64,000 nucleotides of DNA from DAOTWC01 sp048499435 (lineage in GTDB: Bacteria; Chloroflexota; Anaerolineae; Aggregatilineales; Phototrophicaceae), in contig JASNZW010000003.1 of NCBI GenBank assembly GCA_048499435.1, positions 496,001 to 560,000 on the forward strand. The letters run 5' to 3'. The notes under the pieces were generated by a model, which saw only the letters and a program-made list of their open reading frames with translations, did not search any database and was not told the origin of the DNA. A program made the position numbers and the translations under genes. This document shows, piece after piece, positions 16,237 through 24,024 of the stretch (position 1 is its first letter; each line of letters starts with the position of its first letter).

Positions 16237-18507
16237 TCATTCCACGCCGGCGGTCCCGGCAGCGCCCACCGCTGCCGGCGCCGGCCCGCGCCGCGCCAGG
16301 GCGGGCAGCGCCACATAAAACGTCGTCCCTGCGCCCGGCTCGCTGCGCAGCCACACGCTGCCGCCGTGGTTGTCCACAACCGCCCTGACCAGGCTCAGGC
16401 CCAGGCCAGATCCGCTGATATGCTCTGTCCCAGCCTGCCGCCCGCGAAAGAAGCGGTCGAAAACGCGCGCCTGAAGCTCCGGCGGGATGCCGATGCCCGT
16501 ATCCGCAACCGCCAGAACGACCATCTCGCCCTGCCCCTCCGCCGTTACCTGGACCTTTCCCTCCGGTGGCGTAAATTTGATCGCGTTTTCGATCAGGTTG
16601 ACCAGCGTGCGCCTGATCTGCTCCGGGTCGCCGGGAAAGTCTGGCGTGTCGGTTGCCGTGAGCCACGTCAGCGCGATCTGGCTGTCCGCCGCCATCTGCC
16701 GCAGCTCATCCACCGCGCTCTCCACAATCTCGGCGGCGCGGCAAACCTCCCTGTTGGCGATGCCGCTGCGGATGCGTTCCAGGTCCAGCGTGCCATTGAT
16801 AATCCGGTTCATGCGTTCAAGCTGTTTGCCGATCACCGCCATTGATGCTTCAGCGTCGTCCGTCGCCTGCTCGCCCAGGTCATCGCGCAGCAGTTCAAGG
16901 TTAGCCATCGCCGCCTGCAGCGGGTTTTTGAGATCGTGGCTGGTCATCCGCACCATTTCGCTCTTGAGGCGGTCCAGCTCTTTAAGCTGTGTGATGTCAT
17001 TCAGAACCGCTACCCAGCCGCTGGTGCGCGGCCCGCCCAGCCGCGCCAGATGGCACAGGTACACCCGGTTGCTGATGGCGATCTCGTAGACGTGCGCCCG
17101 GTCGCGCCGCAGATCGCGCAGCGCCGCGCGGTAGCTGCCCGGCAAGGCCCCCTCCGGCAGCAGCCCGCTGATCGGCTGGCCGCGCGCTGCGTCAGGGATG
17201 TCAAACAACTGCCTGGCCGATGGATTCGCCAGGATCAGCTCCAGGCGGCGGTTAACGGCGATAACCGGGTTCTCGGTGCTTATCAGCACCGTCTCTAGCT
17301 GGCTGCGGGCGGTTTCAACCTCGTGCGTCAGCGCTTCCTGGTCCGCGAAAAGCTGGCTATGCGCGATCGCGACAGCCGCCTGCCCGCCCAGCAGCTCCAG
17401 CAGGTGCACATCGTCGCGGCTGAACAGCCGCCCCTGCTGCCCGGCGATCACCATCAGCACGCCAATCACCGAGCTGCCATACTTCAACGGCACGCAGATC
17501 ACAGAGCCAAACGTTTCATGTGCCAGCGGCAGGTCGTGTTCCTCGCGCCAGTCCCGACGGTAATTCTCCACAAAAACAGATTGGTGGCTTGCGGCCACCC
17601 GCCCGACGAGGCCCCGGCCCGCCGGCGCGCGCAAGCCAATAAACTGCCGCGGCAGGTTATAAACGGTTGCCAGCCGCAAATCTGCCGGCGTTGTCAGAAA
17701 GATCGCCGCGCCGTCAGCGTCCAGCCACCCCACCGCCTGCACCGCTATCTGGTCCAGCACGGTGTCCAGCCCAATCTGGCTGGTGATCGCCAGGCTGACG
17801 CGGTGCATAGCCTCGATCTGTGCGACGCGCTCAGACAGCGGTGTGATGATTTCTTTGCGCAGGATCGCGAAGCTGATGATCAGCGCGGCCAGCGAGCTGA
17901 TGTTGATCGACAGCGAAACCACGCGCAGTTCCGGGTTGAGCAGGCCGATGCTCTGCCCCACGACGAACAGCAGGATGCCGCCGACCAGGCTGCGCGAGCG
18001 AATTTTCCGCCGGTAGCGCCACGCCAGGAAGAACGTCGCCGAATCAAAAAACAGGTAGAACAGGGCCGACAGCGGCTGCGGCTGGTAAGCGAACGCGCCG
18101 ATTTCAGCGAACTCGTAGCTTACCGGCGCGCCGCGCGCCAGCAGCACCACCTGATACAGCGTAATCAGGCCCAGCGCGCTGAACGCGAGCGGGCGGAAGC
18201 GGCGCGTCTGCACGCCGACCAGCGCCGCCGTCAGCATGTAAATGGCAATGGCGGCGCCGGTAAAACCCAGGTTGATCACGCCCACCGCCGCGTTAATGGC
18301 TGACTGCGGCGCAGCCAGCAGCAGAAATACCTGCGTCAGCAGCGAGCCGATATTCCACAGCATCACCATCAGCAGGAACACAGCGAAGAACTGATTCAGC
18401 GCCTTGCGCGAGTCCTGCCAGAGCGCAATCAGCAGAAAGCTGAACGCGATCGCCAGCGTGAGGCCATTGAACATCAGCGTGACGGAGCTGCTAAGGGACA
18501 TGGCCAT
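16237..18507 (-). CDS. 7TM-GAF-PAS sensor histidine kinase
   Basis: 756 residues. The N-terminal ~215 residues hold about seven hydrophobic helices, like the 7TM sensory modules of bacterial kinases. A GAF domain follows (about 230-375), then a PAS domain (about 395-505, with VIAVNRRLELILANPSARQLF). HisKA has phospho-acceptor His in MTSHDLKNPLQ, and the HATPase domain has NAIKFTPPEG, DTGIGIPPEL and GSGLGLSLV. It lies 14 bp downstream of a response regulator on the same strand, its likely partner. The signal is unknown. A start two codons in is possible. It converges with the permease gene. Confidence 0.9.
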   Translation of the reverse strand: MAMSLSSSVTLMFNGLTLAIAFSFLLIALWQDSRKALNQFFAVFLLMVMLWNIGSLLTQVFLLLAAPQSAINAAVGVINLGFTGAAIAIYMLTAALVGVQTRRFRPLAFSALGLITLYQVVLLARGAPVSYEFAEIGAFAYQPQPLSALFYLFFDSATFFLAWRYRRKIRSRSLVGGILLFVVGQSIGLLNPELRVVSLSINISSLAALIISFAILRKEIITPLSERVAQIEAMHRVSLAITSQIGLDTVLDQIAVQAVGWLDADGAAIFLTTPADLRLATVYNLPRQFIGLRAPAGRGLVGRVAASHQSVFVENYRRDWREEHDLPLAHETFGSVICVPLKYGSSVIGVLMVIAGQQGRLFSRDDVHLLELLGGQAAVAIAHSQLFADQEALTHEVETARSQLETVLISTENPVIAVNRRLELILANPSARQLFDIPDAARGQPISGLLPEGALPGSYRAALRDLRRDRAHVYEIAISNRVYLCHLARLGGPRTSGWVAVLNDITQLKELDRLKSEMVRMTSHDLKNPLQAAMANLELLRDDLGEQATDDAEASMAVIGKQLERMNRIINGTLDLERIRSGIANREVCRAAEIVESAVDELRQMAADSQIALTWLTATDTPDFPGDPEQIRRTLVNLIENAIKFTPPEGKVQVTAEGQGEMVVLAVADTGIGIPPELQARVFDRFFRGRQAGTEHISGSGLGLSLVRAVVDNHGGSVWLRSEPGAGTTFYVALPALARRGPAPAAVGAAGTAGVE
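16256..16278 (+). terminator. Hairpin in the kinase 3-prime end facing the permease gene
   Basis: CCGGCAGCG/CGCTGCCGG is a 9-bp stem with a 5-base loop, 23 bases after the permease stop and inside the opposing kinase coding sequence. There is no T tract, so a role in termination is only a suggestion. Confidence 0.25.
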
Positions 18508-18521
18508 CCGTCGGCAGCAGT

Positions 18522-19232
18522 CTAATCAGCCTTTGGGAATGCGGGGGTGCGCTTCTCGAAGCGATAGCCGACACGGTGTTCGGTCAGAATATACGTCGGG
18601 CTGGCGGCATCAGGCTCAATTTTGCGCCTGAGCTGGCTGATATACACGCGCGGGTAATAAATATCGTCAATATATTCGTGGCCCCACACCTGTTCCAGCA
18701 GCGCGCGCTGCGACACCACCCGGCCAGCGTTCTCCAGCAGCACCGCCAGCAGCTTGAATTCGGTTGGGGTCAGGTGAATGCGCCGCCCATCAACATAAAC
18801 GTGACGCCGGTGCAGATCAATGTTCAGGTAGCCGTCGTTATAACCCTGCTCCGTCTCCGCCATGCCAATCTGCACGCGCCGCAGCAGCGCCTGAATCCGG
18901 GCCACAAATTCGTTAAGCCCCACCGGCTTGATAAGGTATTCGTCCGCGCCGGCGCTCAGCCCTTCGATAATGTCATCTTCGGTAATGGCCTGCGCCGACA
19001 GCATCATCACCGGCGTGTCCGCCACCTCGCGAATGCGGCGGCACACAGTCAGGCCGTCCATTTCGCCCGGCATAACAATATCCAGCACCACGATATCGGG
19101 CCGTTCGACGTGAAATGCCCGCAGCCCGTCCAGCCCATCGCCGCACAGCACGACTTCAAAATTCTCGCGCCGCAGCTTCCGCCCCAGCGCGTCGCGTATA
19201 GCCGGTTCATCGTCCACAATAAGCACTTTCAT
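18522..19232 (-). CDS. OmpR/PhoB-family response regulator
   Basis: 236 residues. The receiver domain has acidic pocket DDEP, phospho-acceptor Asp in VVLDIVMPGEMDGL and Lys in YLIKPVGL. The C-terminal winged helix spans about 135-228 and includes LTPTEFKLLAVLLENAGRVVS and YISQLRRKIE. It is the first gene of a two-gene minus-strand operon with the 7TM kinase. The start lies only 7 bp after a good -10 element, so the mRNA is probably leaderless. Confidence 0.95.
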   Translation of the reverse strand: MKVLIVDDEPAIRDALGRKLRRENFEVVLCGDGLDGLRAFHVERPDIVVLDIVMPGEMDGLTVCRRIREVADTPVMMLSAQAITEDDIIEGLSAGADEYLIKPVGLNEFVARIQALLRRVQIGMAETEQGYNDGYLNIDLHRRHVYVDGRRIHLTPTEFKLLAVLLENAGRVVSQRALLEQVWGHEYIDDIYYPRVYISQLRRKIEPDAASPTYILTEHRVGYRFEKRTPAFPKAD

Positions 19233-19239
19233 AGGAAAT

Positions 19240-19268
19240 AGTGTAGCATTGTGTCATTTGAGCCACAA
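19240..19268 (-). promoter_or_regulatory. Promoter of the response regulator, probable leaderless start
   Basis: On the minus strand, -35 TTGTGG (19268-19263) and -10 TACACT (19245-19240) are 17 bp apart. The start codon begins at 19232, only 7 bp past the -10, so transcription would begin at or next to the ATG. Confidence 0.65.
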
Positions 19269-19377
19269 GTACCTTGCGCAGGTGGCATGGCGTGCAGCGG
19301 CCGTCAGGTTGCGGCGTGGCAGGGTCGCTATAATCAAATTGTGGCAGTTTAGCGTTTGCACAGGGAGAGCTAGGACA

Positions 19378-22332
19378 ATGGTTCGGTCAAAGAAGCCATT
19401 TCCCGCTGTTTTGCCCCTGCTTCTGGCAGCGGCGACAGCTCTATTTATCAGCGCCTGCAATCTGACGAGCACCCCGCAGGAGCCGATTGACACGACCGAC
19501 GTGCCCACTACGACGGTGCTTCCGACACGCACCAGCAGCGCGCCCACGCCTGTTACAGTCACGGCGCTTCCTGTTATCCCGACACAGGGGCCGCAGGGAT
19601 CAACACCGGTGGTGATTCTGCCGCCCACATCCCTGCCCTTCCCCACCAGCACGCCGCTTCCGATCAGTATTTTTATCCTCTCGCCCATCCCCGGCAGCGT
19701 TGTGGCCGGCAACGTCCAGGTGCTGGGCGCTGCGGTCCACCCACAGTTTCTCCAGTATCAACTGGAGTATGGGCCTGACCCTAACCCTGGCAACCTATGG
19801 TATCCGGCCAGCGGCGTTGTGCAGATGCCCGTTGTCAGCGGCATCCTCGGCATCTGGAATACAACTGTTATTCAGGACAGCGTGTACCAGCTTCGGCTGC
19901 GCGTTACGCTGCGCGATGGCACCAACCTCATAACGGTTGCCAACAGCATCCGCATTCAGAATCGGGTCCCCACCCCAATTCCAACTGCCACCACCATCCC
20001 GCGCCCGATCGCCGCCTTTACGCAGGACCGCGTTATTGGGCAGGCCCCGCTGGTAGTCCGCTTCTTCAACCAGTCCACCGGCAGCGTGTCCAGCCACAGC
20101 TGGAGCTTTGGCGACGGCGGCAGCAGCCCTGAAGTCAACCCGGTCCACACGTTCCGCAATCCGGGCGTTTACACCGTCCAGCTTACCGTAGCCGGGCCGG
20201 GTGGCTCGTCTAACGTCTCGCGCCAGATCAACGTTCAGAGCGCTGTGCCGCCGGTAGCCGGCTTCACGCAGGACGTCACCAGCGGGTCATCGCCGCTTAC
20301 AGTTCGCTTTACCGACCAGTCCACCGGCGCTGTCACCACCCGCGCCTGGAACTTCGGCGACGGCCAGACCAGCGCTGAGCTGAACCCCGCGCACACCTTC
20401 ACGGCCGTCGGGACTTACAACGTCATCCTCACCGTCTCTGGCCCTGGCGGCTCGTCCTCCGTGACGCGGCAGATCACCGTGCAGAACCCGACCATTCCCG
20501 CGCCGATCGCCGCCCTGGTCGCCAGCCAGACGACCGGCAACGCGCCGCTGACCGTGCAGTTCGACGCTTCGGACTCGTCGGGCCAGATCGACAGCTACAA
20601 CTGGGATTTCGGCGACGGCCAGCTTGGCACCGGGCGCATCGTCACCCACACCTTTACCGCCGCCGGCGAGTACCAGGTGCGCCTGCTGGTCGTCGGCCCT
20701 GGCGGCCAGAGCGCGGCGCAAGCTGCGATCACCGCCGTTCGCCCGCCTGACGCGCCGGTCGCGTCATTTACGGCTAACCCGACATCGGGCGACATCCCCC
20801 TGACCGTGCAGTTCGACGCCGCCGGGTCCACCGGGCCGATCGACAGCTACGCCTGGAATTTTGGCGATAGCCAGTCCGGCAGCGGCGTTTCGCCCTCGCA
20901 CACCTTCACCGCGCCAGGAACCTACACGGTTGAGCTGACAGTTTCAGGGCCGGGCGGCACATCGTCCACGAGCGTCGCCGTCAGCGCCACCGAGCCAGTC
21001 ACGCCGCCTGCTGCGGCTTTTGAGATCACCGCGTTAGGCGCTTACGCGCCGCTTGAGGTTGAGTTCATTAACCAGACCAGCGGCGAAAATCTCACTTTCG
21101 CCTGGGATTTTGGCGATGGCCAGACCAGCGCTGAGCGCGCGCCGCGCCACACGTTCATCAACCCCGGCACATACACCGTTACGCTGACTGCCGAAGGTCT
21201 TGGCGGCACCGACACCGCGCAGCAGACTTTTGAGGTCAGCCCAGCGCCAGAAGTTACCGCCGCGTTCACCGTCAACCCGCCCGGCGGCGAGGCGCCGCTG
21301 TCTGTCCAGCTTGAGGCCGTTCAGGCCGCCAACCTGGTCGCTTACGCCTGGGCCTTCAGCGACGGCGGGACCGCCGCCGGCCCCTCCGCCAGCTACACCT
21401 TCGCCAACCCCGGCAGCTACACCGTCACGCTGACTGTCACCAGCGCCGACGGCCGCAGCGCCAGCGCCGACCAGACCGTCGCCGTCACCGCGCCCGCCCC
21501 GCCGCCAGGGCCAGAGATCGTGCTGCAAACGCCAATTCTTCCTGATCTCGAATCGCCCACCGTCCAGGCTCACCTGCGCGCTATCTACGAGCGTGGGTTG
21601 GCCCAGGGCCGGCGCGCGTCCGTCTTCGTCAGGGCCGGCGATGATCAGGCGGTCCAGCCCGGTTATCTGACACCTTTTGCTGACCCCGGCCTGACCCTGT
21701 CCGACGCGGCCTTCCAGGCTGTGGTGGACTGGCACAATCAGTTGGATGTCGGCGGCGGGCGCAGCAGCTTTGACTATGTGGGCGCCGCTGCCCGTGCCGG
21801 GTGGCGCGCTGAAGACCTGCTCGACCCCGCCAGGGCGGATGTGGTGGTGTGCAGCCCCGGCGAGACCCCGCTGGGCTGCGAAATCCGTATGCTCCAGCCC
21901 GGTGTCGCGCTTGTCAGCGTGGGCCTCAACAACGTGTTTGACGGTGATCTGACCGCATTCCGCGCGGCGCTGGACACCAGCATTCAGACCCTGCTCGACA
22001 GCGGCGTGATCCCGGTGGTCAGCACAATTCAGCCAGACCCACGCGACCCTGCCGCCGCCGATGCCATCAATACCGCCATCATCGAGACAGCGCAGGGTGT
22101 CGCCGGGCGCAATAACACTACCGTGCCGATCTACAACCTGTGGCGGCGCTACAACGACCTGCCATCGAGCGGTCTTGCTGGCGATGGAACCACGCCGACT
22201 GTGGCCCCTGCCGGGCCGGGCGATCTCAGCCCGGAATCTGTGAACGGGTTCGGCATCAATGCGCGCAACCGCGATATCCTGACGATCCTCGATCTGCTGC
22301 GGTCGCGCATCTACCCGGATGCTCAACCCTGA
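19378..22332 (+). CDS. Six-PKD-domain lipoprotein with SGNH-hydrolase-like C-terminus
   Basis: 984 residues from the ATG at 19378 (ribosome site GGGAGAG). A lipoprotein signal ends LFISAC, so the protein is anchored on the outer face of the membrane. A Thr/Pro-rich stalk and an Ig-like region precede six PKD repeats (roughly residues 210-705). Each has the FGDG-type motif and HTF..PG.Y.V.L, though repeat 6 reads FSDGG. The last ~250 residues resemble a GDSL/SGNH fold (RAGDDQ, VSVGLNNV). The usual nucleophile Ser and the terminal Asp-x-x-His are not evident, so it may bind rather than hydrolyse. It begins the surface/polysaccharide region. Confidence 0.85.
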   Translation: MVRSKKPFPAVLPLLLAAATALFISACNLTSTPQEPIDTTDVPTTTVLPTRTSSAPTPVTVTALPVIPTQGPQGSTPVVILPPTSLPFPTSTPLPISIFILSPIPGSVVAGNVQVLGAAVHPQFLQYQLEYGPDPNPGNLWYPASGVVQMPVVSGILGIWNTTVIQDSVYQLRLRVTLRDGTNLITVANSIRIQNRVPTPIPTATTIPRPIAAFTQDRVIGQAPLVVRFFNQSTGSVSSHSWSFGDGGSSPEVNPVHTFRNPGVYTVQLTVAGPGGSSNVSRQINVQSAVPPVAGFTQDVTSGSSPLTVRFTDQSTGAVTTRAWNFGDGQTSAELNPAHTFTAVGTYNVILTVSGPGGSSSVTRQITVQNPTIPAPIAALVASQTTGNAPLTVQFDASDSSGQIDSYNWDFGDGQLGTGRIVTHTFTAAGEYQVRLLVVGPGGQSAAQAAITAVRPPDAPVASFTANPTSGDIPLTVQFDAAGSTGPIDSYAWNFGDSQSGSGVSPSHTFTAPGTYTVELTVSGPGGTSSTSVAVSATEPVTPPAAAFEITALGAYAPLEVEFINQTSGENLTFAWDFGDGQTSAERAPRHTFINPGTYTVTLTAEGLGGTDTAQQTFEVSPAPEVTAAFTVNPPGGEAPLSVQLEAVQAANLVAYAWAFSDGGTAAGPSASYTFANPGSYTVTLTVTSADGRSASADQTVAVTAPAPPPGPEIVLQTPILPDLESPTVQAHLRAIYERGLAQGRRASVFVRAGDDQAVQPGYLTPFADPGLTLSDAAFQAVVDWHNQLDVGGGRSSFDYVGAAARAGWRAEDLLDPARADVVVCSPGETPLGCEIRMLQPGVALVSVGLNNVFDGDLTAFRAALDTSIQTLLDSGVIPVVSTIQPDPRDPAAADAINTAIIETAQGVAGRNNTTVPIYNLWRRYNDLPSSGLAGDGTTPTVAPAGPGDLSPESVNGFGINARNRDILTILDLLRSRIYPDAQP

Positions 22333-22350
22333 CCCGTGTCAGCGTCTTAG

Positions 22351-22386
22351 CCAGGAAAGGCTGTCCTCGAGGACAGCCTTTCCTGG
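22351..22386 (+). terminator. Perfect 16-bp hairpin after the PKD lipoprotein gene
   Basis: CCAGGAAAGGCTGTCC/GGACAGCCTTTCCTGG pairs perfectly around a TCGA tetraloop, 18 bases past the stop. No long T tract follows (CGTTCC), although the stem ends contain short T runs. It probably acts as a terminator or stabiliser of the upstream mRNA. Confidence 0.65.
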
Positions 22387-22431
22387 CGTTCCGCTGTAGT
22401 CTGCCGCCTCACTGTATGTTACGATAAATCA

Positions 22432-24024
22432 ATGAAATCATACCCGTTCTACGCTGTATTCTTTGTTCTGCTGCTGGCTGCTGCCTGCACACCTGCTGAA
22501 GAGCCACCCGCCCTTTTTGTGTCGCTAGTGGCGGATGGCCGCCAGCTTACGTTCGAGTACCGCGCGCCGGTCACTGTCGCTGAATTTCTGCGCGACGCTG
22601 AAGTCGAAACCGGCGAACAGGATCGCATTGATCCGCCGCTGTACACCCAGATCACTGATGGCATGCGCGTGACAATCGTGCGCGTCAGCGAGCGCACCGA
22701 GTGCGAACGCCGGGAAATCCCCTTCCGCCAGCGCCCGGTGTTTAACGAAGGGCTGCGCCCCGGCGAAGAGCTGCTGGCGCAGGCCGGGCGAAACGGTATC
22801 GAAGAAATCTGCTACAGTGTCAGAATTGAGGACGGTGTCGCCCAGGGGCGGTCTGAAATCAGCCGCGTAGAGGTCGAAGCGCCGCGCGATGAGCTGATCT
22901 ACGTAGCTCCCACCGGCGAGCTGGACCCGGTGCCGATCACCGGGACTCTGGCCTACATCAGCAACGGCAACGCCTGGGTGATGCGCGGCAGCAGCACAGC
23001 CAAAACGCCCATCACCACTGACGGCGGCCTTGACCAGCGTGTGTTCAGCCTGTCCGCCGATGGCCGCCAGCTTCTGTTCACACGCAGCGGCGGCCAGAAC
23101 AGCCGCCCCAATTTCCTCAACCAGCTCTGGTATATTGCCGACACCGCTGGCCCCTCAGCGCCCCTCCAGCTCGTGCCGGAGGACGTTCTGCTCGCCGCCT
23201 GGGTCCCCGGTCAGAAAAACACCATCAGCTACTCTACCGGCGAAGCCCAACCGACGCCCCCTGGCTGGCGCGCGTTCAATGACCTGTGGGTAATGCGTAT
23301 TGACCCCGCCACCGGCGACCCGTTGAGCATTGACACCATCCTTCAACCTTCAACTGGGGGCCTCTATGGCTGGTGGGGCACAGTCTACGAGTGGTCCCCA
23401 GACGGCCAGGCGCTCGCCTGGGTGCAGGCCGATGCGGTCGGCCTGGTTGACCTTGAAACCGGCGACCTCAACCCCCTGCTCAATTTCCCGCTGTTCAACA
23501 CCCGCGCTGATTGGTCCTGGCGCGCGACGGTTTCCTGGTCGCCCGATTCCAGCCAGATTTTAACCACCGTTCACGGCAGCCCCGTTGGCAGCGAGCCGCC
23601 AGAGTTCAGTCCGGCCTTTAACGTAGCGGTCGTGAGCGCTGACGGTGCGCTCAGCGCTGAAATCGTCCCCAGCGCGGGCATCTGGGCGTCGCCCCGCTAT
23701 TCGCCGCTGTTTGCACAGGGCAGCGGTGAGTTTTCATCAGGTTACATCGCCTATCTTAAAGCGCGCGACATCGCCAACAGCATTAACCCCCAGGCCGAGT
23801 ACGATCTGATCGTCGCTGACCGCGACGGCAGCAATGCGCGGGCCGTTTTTCCTGCCAGCGGCCAGCCCGGCCTGACTGCCCCCCAGGCGCTCGCCTGGAG
23901 TCCTGATGCGCGCCAGATCGCCTTCATCTACCAGGGCAACCTGTGGGTGGTTGATGTCGTATCCGAGATCGCGCACCAGCTTACCCTTGACGGCGCGGCT
24001 GCGCACCCCGTCTGGACATCGTGA
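22432..24024 (+). CDS. DUF348-G5-beta-propeller lipoprotein
   Basis: 530 residues. The lipoprotein signal ends LLLAAAC at about residue 20. Residues 25-90 look like DUF348, with the tell-tale FEYRAPVTVAEFLRDA and a DGMRVTIVRVSE end. Residues 90-170 look like a G5 domain, a putative glycan-binding module. From about 175 on is a TolB/WD40-like propeller with repeated WSPD and SADGRQ motifs. DUF348 and G5 are usually found in resuscitation-promoting-factor-like and peptidoglycan-associated proteins. A cell-wall sensor or scaffold role is inferred. The TGA abuts the next ATG exactly. Confidence 0.85.
   Translation: MKSYPFYAVFFVLLLAAACTPAEEPPALFVSLVADGRQLTFEYRAPVTVAEFLRDAEVETGEQDRIDPPLYTQITDGMRVTIVRVSERTECERREIPFRQRPVFNEGLRPGEELLAQAGRNGIEEICYSVRIEDGVAQGRSEISRVEVEAPRDELIYVAPTGELDPVPITGTLAYISNGNAWVMRGSSTAKTPITTDGGLDQRVFSLSADGRQLLFTRSGGQNSRPNFLNQLWYIADTAGPSAPLQLVPEDVLLAAWVPGQKNTISYSTGEAQPTPPGWRAFNDLWVMRIDPATGDPLSIDTILQPSTGGLYGWWGTVYEWSPDGQALAWVQADAVGLVDLETGDLNPLLNFPLFNTRADWSWRATVSWSPDSSQILTTVHGSPVGSEPPEFSPAFNVAVVSADGALSAEIVPSAGIWASPRYSPLFAQGSGEFSSGYIAYLKARDIANSINPQAEYDLIVADRDGSNARAVFPASGQPGLTAPQALAWSPDARQIAFIYQGNLWVVDVVSEIAHQLTLDGAAAHPVWTS

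Noticed and set aside
19309..19334. TTGCGG...TATAAT as promoter of the PKD lipoprotein gene
   Set aside because: The spacing is only 14 bp. The TATAAT may still be used, but the pair is not convincing.
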